From CAZSNH01 sp052388455 (lineage in GTDB: Bacteria; Pseudomonadota; Alphaproteobacteria; Rhizobiales; Hyphomicrobiaceae), in NCBI GenBank assembly GCA_052388455.1, contig JBQTIA010000011.1:20232-84231 (forward strand): DNA of 64,000 nt, written 5' to 3'. The notes beneath the pieces are model-generated. The model was given only the letters and a program-made list of their open reading frames with translations. It was not told the origin of the DNA and did not search any database. How positions within the stretch are numbered: the stretch's first letter is position 1; each line of letters opens with the position of its first letter. Positions 16,810 through 26,561 of the stretch are shown one piece after another. Position numbers and translations under genes: made by a program.

Positions 16810-18174
16810 ATGACGGTCACTCGGCGAGGGTTTTCTTTGCAGAATTCATGGGCTTCCGCCGCCGTACTTGTGCTGCTTGTTCCCACGGCCGGCACGGCCC
16901 AGACCGCCCGCCGCGACGGCATTGCCGACCTGATCGCCGCCGGCGAGAAGCGCACCACGACGCGGGTGGCCGGCGCTTCGACCGAAGCGCCTCCCGCGAC
17001 GACGAAGGCCCCGGCCGCCGCCGCCGGGCCCGACGCGACCCCGCCGGCCGAGACCGATCCGCGCGAAGGCGATGTGGCCTACGAGCAGGCGCGCCGGCTG
17101 ATGCAGGCCGTCGACAACATCCTCAAGGACACCGCCGAGCAGCGCGCGGAGGCGAAGAAACTCCCGCGCGAGAAGGATTTCGTCATCTCGCCGCTGTGGA
17201 CCGAGACCCGCGAGGACCGCGAGAGCAAGGTACGCGACCTCCTCGATTCCGCGCTCGGCATCGTCACCGACGCGCCCGTCGTCGAAACCCAGCGCAAGAT
17301 CGAAGGACTGCGCCAGAACATCCGCGACATCGAAGAGCAGATCGTCGGCTACCGGGAAAAGCAGCTCATCGCGCCCAAGGAGGGCATGCTGCCGGGCGTG
17401 CTGACCGACACGGTCTCCAGCCTCGCAAGTGCGATCGAGGAAGCAAACAAGCGCATCGAGGCCAATCGCGGAGAAATCCAGAAGGCCAAGACGGACATCC
17501 AGGATGCGCTGGTCAAGTCCGGCGTTCAGCTTTCCCCGGAGCAAGTGGAACTGCTGCTCGACAGCGTGCTCTCGGGCGACCTCGTCCGCCTCGTCGCGGT
17601 GTTCAACGCCGCCAAAATCATCGACGGCCAACTCGCCAAACTGATGACGGCGGCCGGCGACAACCTGACGGCCTCGCGCAAATATTTCGCCATGCACGCG
17701 GCGCTGTTCGCCATGCTGGTCCACGCGCAGGACGCCACCATCGGCAAGATCGACACCCAGTACATGCCGAAGCTCGACGCCATTCTGAAAGATATTGCTG
17801 TCGCCAAGGGCAAAACCACCGAGCTGCTGAGGGCCGAGAACCGGCCCGATCAGCTTCGCGCGCTTGAAGCCAACCGCGAAAGCCAGAAGCTCGCCGAGGA
17901 GGCCGCCAAGGGCTATCGCCGGTATCTGTCGCAGCAGCGCGAGCAGATCGCCAAGGCCCGCTCGCGCGCGACGCATGACCTGCGTATCGCCGACAACACC
18001 TTCGAGACGGTGGAGGCGAGCCTACAGCTTCGCAACCTGATGCGCGACAGCTCGGGATCGTTCGAAGCCATCCAGAAGCTCGAAGCGCCGACTTTCGACC
18101 AGATTTTCAAGAACGAAGAGCTTCGTCGCGAGTTCGAGGCGCTCACCCGCAAGCTCGACGTTCCGTCGAGTTGA
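16810..18174 (+). CDS. Exported coiled-coil protein of unknown function
   Basis: About 454 residues starting at ATG 16810, which follows a strong GGAGGA site. An N-terminal signal peptide (residues 1 to about 32, ending GTAQTA) is followed by an Ala/Thr/Pro-rich linker to about 80. Long amphipathic helical stretches rich in Glu, Lys, Arg and Ala come next, such as RKIEGLRQNIRDIEEQ and IEEANKRIEANRGEIQKAK, and again after 340 (ENRPDQLRALEANRESQK). Probably a periplasmic coiled-coil protein. No enzymatic motif or family recognised. The next gene is 271 bases downstream. Confidence 0.7.
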   Translation: MTVTRRGFSLQNSWASAAVLVLLVPTAGTAQTARRDGIADLIAAGEKRTTTRVAGASTEAPPATTKAPAAAAGPDATPPAETDPREGDVAYEQARRLMQAVDNILKDTAEQRAEAKKLPREKDFVISPLWTETREDRESKVRDLLDSALGIVTDAPVVETQRKIEGLRQNIRDIEEQIVGYREKQLIAPKEGMLPGVLTDTVSSLASAIEEANKRIEANRGEIQKAKTDIQDALVKSGVQLSPEQVELLLDSVLSGDLVRLVAVFNAAKIIDGQLAKLMTAAGDNLTASRKYFAMHAALFAMLVHAQDATIGKIDTQYMPKLDAILKDIAVAKGKTTELLRAENRPDQLRALEANRESQKLAEEAAKGYRRYLSQQREQIAKARSRATHDLRIADNTFETVEASLQLRNLMRDSSGSFEAIQKLEAPTFDQIFKNEELRREFEALTRKLDVPSS

Positions 18175-18445
18175 GCCGAGCAAAGGCGGCGCTCGCAATT
18201 CGCAAACGGATGATGTTCTGCCACACCTGGACGTGTGTCAGGCGCACCAAGCCTCGCCCCGGTGGCGCCCGCAATACGGACGTGTTTGCAGGCACGATTT
18301 CGTGAACGGCCCGGCCGCATCTTGAAATCGAGGCACGTTTCTTCCACGTCTTTCAGAATAAGCGCCTCAGATCGACTGAACCGCCCGGCGCTGCGCCTCC
18401 ACATCGGCGACGCGAGCGCGTGGTCGCGAGCCCGGAGGACATATC

Positions 18446-19297
18446 ATGACCACCATTCCATCGAATGTCCGGACCAAGGTCCAGCACCACCGCCCGATGC
18501 CGTTCGCCGACCTGCGCTGGCCCGCCTCGGCCATCTGGCGGCCGGGTGAGCCGGACATCCGCACCATCGGTCTCGCCGACCTGAAGGATGCCGTCGCCCG
18601 AGGCATCGACGACTTCCGGGCCATGCCGAGCCACGCCCTCTATCTGGTGATCCTCTATCCCCTCATTGGCCTGGCGCTGTCCTGGATGTTGCTCGGAGCC
18701 AACCTGCTCCCGCTCGTCTATCCGATGATCATGGGTTTTGCTCTGATCGGCCCGGTCGCGGCCATCGGCCTCTACGAGCTGAGCCGACGCCGGGAGGCCG
18801 GCCTCGAGACCTCCGCGTGGCACGCGCTCGATGTCCTGAGGTCACCGTCCATCGGCGCCATCCTGCGGATGGGGCTGGTGCTGCTGGCGTTGTTCTATAC
18901 CTGGATGATCACCGCGCGCGCCATCTATACGCAGTATTTCGGCGACGCCGTGCCGGCCGGCTTCTCGGCATTCGTCAACGAGGTTCTCACTACGCCGGCG
19001 GGCTGGAAGCTGATGCTGGTCGGCAATGCCGTCGGGCTCCTGTTCGCCCTGCTGGCCTTCGTCATCAGCGTGGTATCGATCCCGATGCTCGTCGATCGGG
19101 ATGTCGGCGCCGCGGTCGCCATCCGGGCCTCGATCCGGTCGGTGGTGGAGAATCTCCTGACCATGGCCCTCTGGGGGCTCTTCGTCACCATCCTCCTGCT
19201 CGCAGCATCGCTGCCGCTGTTCGTCGGCCTCGCGGTGGCGCTGCCTGTGCTCGGGCACGCGACGTGGCATCTCTATCGAAGGCTCGTCGCTGAGTGA
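18446..19297 (+). CDS. DUF2189 membrane protein
   Basis: A 283-residue integral membrane protein with about six hydrophobic helices. The DUF2189 pattern is seen in LKDAVARGIDDFRAMPSHALYLVILYP, FALIGPVAAIGLYELSRRREAG and SIPMLVDRDVGAAVAIRASIRSV. Function unknown; members are frequent in alphaproteobacteria, often close to respiratory genes. A good ribosome site (GGAGGACATATC) precedes ATG 18446. It converges with mgtE, leaving eight bases. Confidence 0.85.
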   Translation: MTTIPSNVRTKVQHHRPMPFADLRWPASAIWRPGEPDIRTIGLADLKDAVARGIDDFRAMPSHALYLVILYPLIGLALSWMLLGANLLPLVYPMIMGFALIGPVAAIGLYELSRRREAGLETSAWHALDVLRSPSIGAILRMGLVLLALFYTWMITARAIYTQYFGDAVPAGFSAFVNEVLTTPAGWKLMLVGNAVGLLFALLAFVISVVSIPMLVDRDVGAAVAIRASIRSVVENLLTMALWGLFVTILLLAASLPLFVGLAVALPVLGHATWHLYRRLVAE

Positions 19298-19305
19298 GTA
19301 AGCTG

Positions 19306-20685
19306 CTAGACCAACCACAGCGCCGCCAGTCCGAGGAAGGCGAAGAAACCGACGCAGTCGGTGACCATGGTGACGAAGACGCCCGAAGCCGGGGCGGGGT
19401 CAAGATTGAAGCGGTCGAAGGCGAGCGGGATCAGAATGCCGGCGAGCGCCGCAGCCATAAGGTTGACGACGATCGCTGCCGCAATGACACCGCCCAGCTT
19501 GCCCGACCCGAACCATAGAAACACGATGCCGGCCATGATCGCCGACAGCACCAGCCCGTTGAGCAGCCCGACGAGCGCTTCGCGCGTGATGACGCGCGGG
19601 GCGTTGACCGCGCCGAGCTTGGCGGTAGCGAGCGCACGCACCGTCACCGTCATGGTCTGCGTGCCGGCGTTGCCGCCCATCGAGGCGACGATCGGCATCA
19701 GCACGGCCAGTGCAACCATCTGCTGAATGGTGCCGCCGAAGGCATGGATGCCGGTTGAAGCCAGGATCGCCGGGCCGTGGTTGACGATCAGCCACGGCAC
19801 GCGGCTCTTCACCGTTTCGAGCACGCTGTCGGCCAGGCTTTCGTCGCCGACGCCGGCGAGTTTTTTCATATCCTCGTCGGCACCCTCTTGAATGACTTCG
19901 ACGACGTCGTCGACGGTGACGACGCCGACCAGCCGGTTGTTCTCGTCGACGACGGGCGCCGACATCAGGTCGTAGCGCTCGAACTGGCGGGCCATCTCGC
20001 GCTGGTCGTCGGTGGCCATCACGACGTGGCGGTCGCTTTCCATGATCTGGTCGATGGCGACGTGCCGCTTGGTGCGCAGCAACCGCGACAGGTTGACCGA
20101 ACCGAGCACGCGGAAGGTCGGATCGACGACGAAGATTTCCGAGAACGCGTCCGGCAGGTCCTCCGTCTCGCGCATGTGATCGATCACCTGCCCGACCGTC
20201 CAGAACGGTGGCACGGCCACGAAATCCGCCTGCATGAGGCGGCCGGCGCTTTCTTCCGGATAATCGAGGTTGCGCTCAAGCGCCGCGCGGTCGCTGGAGG
20301 CGAGCTGGGCAAGGATTTCCTCCTTGTCGCTCTCCTCCAGATTTTCGAGCAGATAGGCGGCGTCGTCGGTTTCGAGCTCGGTGACCGCTCTGGCCAGCAG
20401 CTCGTTCGGGAGCGCCTCGGAGAGCTGGTCGCGGACCGTCCCATCCAGTTCGGACAGCACCTCGTAGTCGAAAGCGGGGCCGAGAAGCTGGATCAGCCCG
20501 ACGCGCACTTCCGGAGGCAAGAGCTCGATGATGTCGGCCAGGTCGGGCGCCCGCAGCTCGCTGACCAGCGAGACGACCCGCGCGCGATCACCGGCGACCG
20601 TCGCATCGGCGACCGCCCCGACCAGCTCGGCACTCGGGCTGGTGGTCAAATCCTCGGCCAGAATGTCCTGATCGCCGTCAGCCAT
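19306..20685 (-). CDS. mgtE: Magnesium transporter MgtE
   Basis: A 459-residue Mg2+ channel of the cytoplasmic membrane. The architecture is complete: N-terminal superhelical MgtE_N domain (about 30-130, with LPPEVRVGLIQLLGP), two CBS domains (about 135-260, with VVTVDDVVEVIQEGADEDM), a connecting helix, and five membrane helices with the pore signature SMGGNAGTQTMTV near 325. Intracellular Mg2+ bound between the N and CBS domains closes the channel in known members. ATG 20685 fits the domain start; a longer N terminus is unlikely. It is divergent from the first deacetylase gene (260 bases). Confidence 0.94.
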   Translation of the reverse strand: MADGDQDILAEDLTTSPSAELVGAVADATVAGDRARVVSLVSELRAPDLADIIELLPPEVRVGLIQLLGPAFDYEVLSELDGTVRDQLSEALPNELLARAVTELETDDAAYLLENLEESDKEEILAQLASSDRAALERNLDYPEESAGRLMQADFVAVPPFWTVGQVIDHMRETEDLPDAFSEIFVVDPTFRVLGSVNLSRLLRTKRHVAIDQIMESDRHVVMATDDQREMARQFERYDLMSAPVVDENNRLVGVVTVDDVVEVIQEGADEDMKKLAGVGDESLADSVLETVKSRVPWLIVNHGPAILASTGIHAFGGTIQQMVALAVLMPIVASMGGNAGTQTMTVTVRALATAKLGAVNAPRVITREALVGLLNGLVLSAIMAGIVFLWFGSGKLGGVIAAAIVVNLMAAALAGILIPLAFDRFNLDPAPASGVFVTMVTDCVGFFAFLGLAALWLV

Positions 20686-20944
20686 GACCTTGCCTGTGCT
20701 CACTGCCGTCTTGCGGGACGAGAACGCATTCGCTCTGCACCACTCGGATTGGAGCATGTGCCGACGCCGCGCGCCGCCTTATCACGGCAGCGATGCATGC
20801 AACAATCATGATACGGAAATGTAACAGATTTTCAGAATGATCCGACGCCGCTTTCCCGCCTGCATCCCAGGTACTATGGCAGGTGGGCGATTCGGCGGCG
20901 GCCTGAGAAAACCATCGCGACCGGGAGAGACCTTGAGGGCGGGA

Positions 20945-22057
20945 ATGGCGAGCGGGAATTTCCGGTCGGTGGTGGCGGTGGCGGCGCTCGCCATCGCGGC
21001 CTGCGCACCGGCGGTCCATGCCGGCGGTTCCCTGCCGCCGACGGGCGGCATCTCTGACGCCTGCCATGGACGCGCCGATGTACTCGGCGTCTCACGGATC
21101 GTCGAAATCGACACCGCAGCCGCGCCCCGCTTCGGCGCCCAGTACCGCGACGCCGGCTTCCTGGAGGACGGCGAGGTGGTGCTGACCTTCGACGACGGTC
21201 CACTGCGCTACTACACCCAGCGCGTACTCGATGCGCTCGAGCAGCAGTGCGTCCGGGCGACGTTTTTCATCGTCGGGCGCATGGCGATCTCCGATCCGGC
21301 GATGCTGAAGGACATCGCTCGGCGCGGCCACACCATCGGCGTGCATACGTGGTCGCACAAGAAGCTGAGCACGATCGGAGCCGCACGTCAGACCGAGGAG
21401 ATCGAACTCGGGCTGAGCGCGACCGCCGCGGCGCTCGACGGGCCAGTGGCGCCGTTCTTCCGCTATCCCTACCTGCGCGACAGCCGCGCCTCGCTCGACC
21501 ATCTCGCCGGCCGCCAGCTCGGCGTGTTCGGCATCGATGTCGATTCGCGTGATTTCTCCACCCGCAATCCCGGCGCCGTGCAGCGCACCGTGCTGGCCCA
21601 GCTCGCCACGACCCGCAAGGGCATCATCCTCTTCCACGACATTCAGCCGTCGACCGCCGGCTCGATCCGCTCGCTCTTGGCGGAGTTGAAGGCGCGCGGC
21701 TTCCGGATCGTGCACATGGTCGCCAAGACGCCGGCAACGACACTGCCGGAGTACGATGCGATGGCAGCCAGGGAACTGGCCCGCAAGACCGTCGCCGCGG
21801 CGAAATCACCGCTCGCAACCCGAGCCGTCACGTGGCCGGCTGGCAAGGACTCTCCCAAGTCTGCGACACCAGCCGCCACCGACGCGGACGAAATGCTGCC
21901 CTGGCTGCGCGGCACGAAGACCGACGGCCTCGACAACAAGCCGGCAGGGCCTGCGCAGGCGGCCCCTCAGCTGCCGACGGTCCGCCCGCCGCGCCGGCCG
22001 GAGCCCCCCGGCCTGCACGAAGACCCCTGGCAGATCCGCCCCCAACCCGGCGGCTGA
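20945..22057 (+). CDS. Exported polysaccharide deacetylase (CE4), first of a tandem pair
   Basis: A NodB-homology (CE4) deacetylase of about 370 residues. A signal peptide occupies residues 1-26. The catalytic motifs are intact: TFDDGP near 81, HTWSHK near 139, RYPYLRDS, DVDSRDF, and LFHDIQ near 233. These enzymes remove N-acetyl groups from polysaccharides with a divalent metal. The last 90 residues are Pro/Ala-rich and probably disordered. Start at ATG 20945 gives a proper signal peptide and follows GAGGGCGGGA; longer forms begin upstream. It shares the VSRIVEIDT lead segment with the next gene, so the pair arose by duplication. Confidence 0.88.
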   Translation: MASGNFRSVVAVAALAIAACAPAVHAGGSLPPTGGISDACHGRADVLGVSRIVEIDTAAAPRFGAQYRDAGFLEDGEVVLTFDDGPLRYYTQRVLDALEQQCVRATFFIVGRMAISDPAMLKDIARRGHTIGVHTWSHKKLSTIGAARQTEEIELGLSATAAALDGPVAPFFRYPYLRDSRASLDHLAGRQLGVFGIDVDSRDFSTRNPGAVQRTVLAQLATTRKGIILFHDIQPSTAGSIRSLLAELKARGFRIVHMVAKTPATTLPEYDAMAARELARKTVAAAKSPLATRAVTWPAGKDSPKSATPAATDADEMLPWLRGTKTDGLDNKPAGPAQAAPQLPTVRPPRRPEPPGLHEDPWQIRPQPGG

Positions 22058-22213
22058 CCGCGACAAAAAAGATTCGATTGTCGGCCCAGCCGTGGCCCGA
22101 CTGCGACGCTGGCCGATCAACTTACTGTTTCTCTACCGCTTTCACCTTGTCTCGCCGCTGACCTTCGATCAAACATTCCAAAGTGAGAAACGTGATTTGG
22201 GCTGGGGGGCTCT

Positions 22214-23398
22214 ATGAGTGTGGTCTCCAGGGCGGCGCTGGTCGTTCTTAGTTTTGTCTCCTTGGCCGGCGGTGCGGCGGCGAATTGCGCCGACCCGGAC
22301 GGCGGCATCGGCGTATCGCGGATCGTGGAGATCGATACGACTGCCGGTCCTCTCTATGGCGACATGTCCCGCTACGTGCGGGAGGACAGCTTTCTCGGCC
22401 CCAAGGAGGTCGTGCTGACCTTCGACGACGGTCCGATGCCCGCCGTCACCCGCTCGATTCTCGATACCCTGGACAAATTCTGCACCAAGGCCACCTTCTT
22501 CTCGGTCGGGCGCATGGCGATCGCCTATCCGTCCGTGGTCAAGGAGGTGATGGCGCGCGGCCACACCATGGGCACGCACACCTGGTCGCATCCCTTCCAT
22601 CTCAAGAGTTCCGGTATCGCCCGGGCACGCGACGAGATCGAGCGCGGATTCGCGGCCGTCGCCATGGCCGCCGGTCAGCCGATCGCGCCGTTCTTCCGGT
22701 TCCCGGGTCTGAGCGACAGCGATCCGATGCTCGGCTATCTGCAATCGCGCGGCATCGCGGCCTTCACAGTCGATGTCGTTTCGAACGACAGCTACATCGG
22801 TGACGCGAACCGCCTGACCGAGCGCACCATCGCCCATACCGTCGCCCGCAATGGCGGCATCCTGCTGTTCCACGATATCAAATCGTCGGCCGCACGAGCG
22901 CTCCCGGAAATTCTCAGGCAATTGAAGCAACGCGGATTCACCGTCGTGCACATGCGGGCGAAGGCGCCCTATGCGCCGGTGCCGGACTACGACGTGACGC
23001 TCTCCGCAGCGATGGCCAAGACGGCGCAGCCGCAGGCTAAGGGCGGCAAGCCGACGCTCATTCCATTCACCGCGGCTGCAACGGCGATGCCTTCCGTGAC
23101 TACGGTCGCGGAGGAAGTGGAGACCGCCGCCATGGCGCCGCCGCAGGAAGCCAGCACGCCAGAGGCTCCGGTCACGGTTCTGACGCCACCCGTGCGCCTG
23201 CGTACCCAGGGTCCCGTGGCGAAATCGACCGTTCGCGAGGGTGACGGATCAGCGAACGGCGAGCGGCAGAAGCAGCGTCTGGCCACGACCGACGACGAAA
23301 CCGCGCCCCCCGCCAAGCCGAGAACGCCGCACGTCCGGCACAAGAAGCACCGCCTGCCGCCGGTGGATACCGGCGAGCCCAAGCGCTTCTTCGACTGA
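22214..23398 (+). CDS. Exported polysaccharide deacetylase (CE4), second of a tandem pair
   Basis: A 394-residue paralogue of the upstream gene. A signal peptide covers residues 1-23. The CE4 motifs are TFDDGP near 74, HTWSHP near 132, RFPGLSDS, and LFHDIK near 218. Motif 3 has Gly where the first copy has Tyr, and motif 4 is DVVSNDS instead of DVDSRDF, so substrate handling may differ. The last 160 residues are low-complexity (Thr, Ala, Pro, then basic). A 156-base gap separates it from the first copy. Target polysaccharide unknown; peptidoglycan or a secreted glycan are both possible. Confidence 0.88.
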   Translation: MSVVSRAALVVLSFVSLAGGAAANCADPDGGIGVSRIVEIDTTAGPLYGDMSRYVREDSFLGPKEVVLTFDDGPMPAVTRSILDTLDKFCTKATFFSVGRMAIAYPSVVKEVMARGHTMGTHTWSHPFHLKSSGIARARDEIERGFAAVAMAAGQPIAPFFRFPGLSDSDPMLGYLQSRGIAAFTVDVVSNDSYIGDANRLTERTIAHTVARNGGILLFHDIKSSAARALPEILRQLKQRGFTVVHMRAKAPYAPVPDYDVTLSAAMAKTAQPQAKGGKPTLIPFTAAATAMPSVTTVAEEVETAAMAPPQEASTPEAPVTVLTPPVRLRTQGPVAKSTVREGDGSANGERQKQRLATTDDETAPPAKPRTPHVRHKKHRLPPVDTGEPKRFFD

Positions 23399-23407
23399 CC
23401 GTCGCCG

Positions 23408-23428
23408 CCACCGACGGACTATCGGTGG
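23408..23428. terminator. Hairpin between convergent genes
   Basis: Perfect 7-base stem (CCACCGA at 23408-23414, TCGGTGG at 23422-23428) with a 7-base loop, exactly between the stops of the deacetylase (23398) and the glycosyltransferase (23430). It may act on both transcripts. No strong U-run. Confidence 0.4.
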
Positions 23429-23429
23429 A

Positions 23430-24527
23430 TCAGGCGCTCCCCGCGCTCAATTCGGAATAGAGCGCCGCGAAGCGGTCGACGGCGCGATCGAGAGAGAATA
23501 GCCGCTCGATGCGGCCCCGCGCCGCGAGGCCGAGCCCCCCGCGCTCGGCGGCTCCCATCCGGCTGAGGCGCGCCAGAGCCTCACGCAATTTAACCGGATC
23601 GCGCACCGGCACGATCTCGCCGACATCGCCGATGATGTCGCGCACGTCTCCGACATCGGTCGCCACCGGGATCAGCCCCGCCGACATCCCTTCCGCGATG
23701 GCATTCGAGAACCCCTCGCCGTAGGCCGAGCTGGACACGATGATATCAGCCGCCGCCATCAGTTTTTCGACATCGGACCGCTCGCCGAGACCGAGCACCC
23801 TGGGCGGCAGGCTCATGCCTTCCGTACCCTTGCCGGCCAGCACGAGCACGGCGCCGTCCAGTGCTTCGACCGCGGCCAGCAGCGTCAGGTGATCCTTCAT
23901 CGGGTCGACGCGGGCCACATGCAGGATGATCGGCATTCCGTGCCCGACGCCGAGGGAGGACCGGACGGCCGCACGCGCCGCCGAGTCCGGCCGGAATCGC
24001 CCGGTGTCGATGCCGTTGGGGAGGATGTCCATCCGGCGCGGCCTATATCCGGCGCGCATGTGCGCCTCGGCTCCGGCCCGGCTGTTCGCCAGCACGACGT
24101 CGGGCCGCTTCGACAGACGCGCGCAGAGCTTCACCACCACCCGGAGCTGCAGCGCATAGTCTTCGAGCCGCATGTCCGAACAGCGGATATTCCAGGCCAG
24201 CCTCGCCTTGCGGCCGTGCAGACGGTGCATGGCGGTGGCGAAGAGGTCGCCGTGATACATCCAGCCCTGGATGATATCGGGATCGGCCCGCACCACCGCA
24301 TCGAGCAAGGGGCCGTAAGACTTGAGCGCGGTCAGCGGTCCCTTGACGGCGAGCGATGTAACCTCGATTCCGGCCGCGGACAGCCGGTCCCCGTTAGGTC
24401 CACCGCCGGTCACGCTGACCACCTGCTGATCGAACCCGCGCGTCATCAGGCGGGTGGCGAGTGCGACGAGGAAACTTTCAGCTCCTCCGGTGCCGAGCCC
24501 CGAAATCACATGCAGGACGCGGGTCAA
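23430..24527 (-). CDS. Glycosyltransferase family 4
   Basis: A GT-B glycosyltransferase of 365 residues. The N domain begins RVLHVISGLGTGGAE, and the donor-binding C domain has ILPNGIDTGRFRPD, HVARVDPMKDHLTLL and the family motif EGFSNAIAEGMSAGLIPVATDVGDV (E-x7-E). Retaining transferase on an activated sugar in the cytoplasm; acceptor unknown. The TTG start at 24527 overlaps the TGA of the methyltransferase upstream as TTGA, preceded by AAGGTGG. It is the last gene of the long minus-strand glycan locus. Confidence 0.9.
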   Translation of the reverse strand: MTRVLHVISGLGTGGAESFLVALATRLMTRGFDQQVVSVTGGGPNGDRLSAAGIEVTSLAVKGPLTALKSYGPLLDAVVRADPDIIQGWMYHGDLFATAMHRLHGRKARLAWNIRCSDMRLEDYALQLRVVVKLCARLSKRPDVVLANSRAGAEAHMRAGYRPRRMDILPNGIDTGRFRPDSAARAAVRSSLGVGHGMPIILHVARVDPMKDHLTLLAAVEALDGAVLVLAGKGTEGMSLPPRVLGLGERSDVEKLMAAADIIVSSSAYGEGFSNAIAEGMSAGLIPVATDVGDVRDIIGDVGEIVPVRDPVKLREALARLSRMGAAERGGLGLAARGRIERLFSLDRAVDRFAALYSELSAGSA

Positions 24528-25408
24528 GCGGCCACCTTCGGACCAGCCACGAGAGCGAGCTGCGTCCACAGCGCCGCGTCGTCGTAGCGCTGCCGCCACC
24601 AGTCGTGCACGTCGCCTGTATAGCCCTCCGCGACGACACGCGAGGGGATGACGTCCACCCCAACACCGGCGAGGGCGAACGCCGCCGCTACGTCCGGCAT
24701 CCGCAGCCCGTTGATGGCCTTGCCGCGCCGGGCGATGTAGTCGGATACCGGCTGCTCGTAGAGACCCGCGAACGGATTAGCGGTCGGATAGTGATTGCCG
24801 AAATCGACGAGATGAAGAAAGCGCGTATCCGGCGACTGGATTGCCGCCAGCTTGGCGACCGTCGCGTCGAGCGGAAAGACGTGCTCCAGCACCGACTGAG
24901 ACAGCACGATGTCGACGGGTGACGCGAAGTTCGCGCGCTCGAAGCCGCAGGTCTCGATCCGCATCCTCTCGTCGAGCGCGGCCAGGAATCTGTCGAAGGA
25001 CATCAGCGGTCCGTAGAGCGCCACGAGGTCGGCGTGAAACACGCGCAGATATTTATCCCGGACCGGCGACGAGTGGAACAACGCGGCATCCCACTCCGGC
25101 TCGGCACTGGAAAACGCGGACGCCCCGCAGAAGATCGCCAGCGGGCCGTAGCCTGCCAGCGGGCCGCAGCCGACCTCGACGACGTGGCGGCCGGCGAAAT
25201 CGAGCGGCGCCCAGGCCCTCACCCGGCGCACGACGGCTTCCTGCCGCAGCAGCAATTCCGCAAATCGAATTCCGCGCGAATGCTTGGGCGAGGACAGCAG
25301 TTCCTCCGCCGTCCACGCTGCCCCTCCTCGCAGCAGTGGGAGGCGGTGGCGCGCGATACGCCAAGTCTCACGTGGCGTCAGGGTCAGCAGGTGGGAGAGG
25401 CGGGACAT
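24524..25408 (-). CDS. SAM-dependent methyltransferase-like protein
   Basis: A 294-residue protein with a class I methyltransferase core: the SAM loop HVVEVGCGPLAGYGPLA lies near residue 75, and SQSVLEHVFPLD near 170. C-terminal residues contain a His/Tyr-rich stretch (LVDFGNHYP). The substrate is unknown, most likely a sugar or lipid-linked glycan given that glycosyltransferases flank it on both sides. The downstream glycosyltransferase is coupled through a TTGA overlap. Confidence 0.78.
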   Translation of the reverse strand: MSRLSHLLTLTPRETWRIARHRLPLLRGGAAWTAEELLSSPKHSRGIRFAELLLRQEAVVRRVRAWAPLDFAGRHVVEVGCGPLAGYGPLAIFCGASAFSSAEPEWDAALFHSSPVRDKYLRVFHADLVALYGPLMSFDRFLAALDERMRIETCGFERANFASPVDIVLSQSVLEHVFPLDATVAKLAAIQSPDTRFLHLVDFGNHYPTANPFAGLYEQPVSDYIARRGKAINGLRMPDVAAAFALAGVGVDVIPSRVVAEGYTGDVHDWWRQRYDDAALWTQLALVAGPKVAA

Positions 25409-25433
25409 CGTTGCTCGTTCCGAATCCGATCGA

Positions 25434-26561
25434 TCAGTGAGCGCTCGCGGTGAGCCCGGTCAAGAGGGAGTTCCAGCGCGCGACCACGCTCTCGACCCAA
25501 TAGCCTGTGGGCAGCAGGCTCGGCCGCAGGGCCGGTGATGACCCGTCGATCCCCGGCAGGACAGATACTCCGGCCAGCGCCGAAGCGAACGCGGCATCGA
25601 CGGAGCGGATCGTCACCGCACCGACTGATGCCTCCGCAGCGATGCCGGCCGCGGACGCCTGATCCGAGACGACGGCCGGCGTGCCGAGCGCCAGGGCTTC
25701 CAGCACCACGTTGGGCAAGCCCTCCCAGCGCGACGGCAGCACCAGCGCATCGGCGCCGGCGATCCATCGGGGCACCTCATGTGTGAAACCCGCCAGCCGC
25801 ACGCGGTCGCCGAGACCGAGCGAATCGGCCTGCGCCGTGAGCATGTCCTGGTCTTCACCCTTGCCGAAGATGGTCAGCCGCGCCGTCGGCGGCAGAGTGG
25901 CGAGCAGCGGCAGCAGACGGTCGTAGCCCTTCTGCCGCGTCAGACGACCCACCGCGACCAGCCGCACGCCCTCCCCCGGCTCGCGCCGAGGCGCTTCCGC
26001 GCGCTGCCTGAGACCGGCGACATCGACCGGGTTGACGATGACCACCCGCCGGCCGTCGGTGCGCGGAGCGAGTGCGCCCAAGGCGTCGGAGATTTCGGCC
26101 GTCGGGGAGACGATGAAATCGGCGCGCGGGTAGAGGCGTCGGTAGAGGAACTGCCCCGGCAGCCAGGAGGGAAGCGACTCCGCGGTCGCCTGCACCGCGT
26201 TGGCCTCGCGGATGACGAGGCGCGTGCCAGACGGCAGCAGCCGCCGGACCGCGAGCAGCGAGAGGTTGAGATAGCCCATGACCGACACGACGGCCGACGG
26301 GGGCTCGGCGCGCAGCCGGCGGAGGAGCCACGGCAGGCCGTCCCGCAACCGCGGGGCTCGACCGATCTCGGCGGGGACTCCGGCCGGCAGATGCTCCGCG
26401 AACGCCTGCGATCCCCCGACGACGAGGACGCGCGGAGCGAAACGGGTGCGGTCCAGGCCCCCGGCGATCGTCAGCATCACCTTCTGCGCGCCCCCTCCGC
26501 CGAGGTCGGGGAGAACGAAGGTGATGGGAAGTGGAAAGTGAAGCGGCGCTGAAGATGTCAT
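25434..26561 (-). CDS. Glycosyltransferase family 4
   Basis: A GT-B retaining glycosyltransferase, 375 residues. N domain: TFVLPDLGGGGAQKVML. C domain: VGRLTRQKGYDRLLPLL, FGKGEDQDML, and the donor motif SRWEGLPNVVLEALALGTPAVVSD. The Gly-rich GGGGAQ start is common in GT4 enzymes that extend lipid-linked oligosaccharides. ATG 26561 overlaps the stop of the upstream glycosyltransferase (ATGA), so the two are made together. Confidence 0.92.
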   Translation of the reverse strand: MTSSAPLHFPLPITFVLPDLGGGGAQKVMLTIAGGLDRTRFAPRVLVVGGSQAFAEHLPAGVPAEIGRAPRLRDGLPWLLRRLRAEPPSAVVSVMGYLNLSLLAVRRLLPSGTRLVIREANAVQATAESLPSWLPGQFLYRRLYPRADFIVSPTAEISDALGALAPRTDGRRVVIVNPVDVAGLRQRAEAPRREPGEGVRLVAVGRLTRQKGYDRLLPLLATLPPTARLTIFGKGEDQDMLTAQADSLGLGDRVRLAGFTHEVPRWIAGADALVLPSRWEGLPNVVLEALALGTPAVVSDQASAAGIAAEASVGAVTIRSVDAAFASALAGVSVLPGIDGSSPALRPSLLPTGYWVESVVARWNSLLTGLTASAH

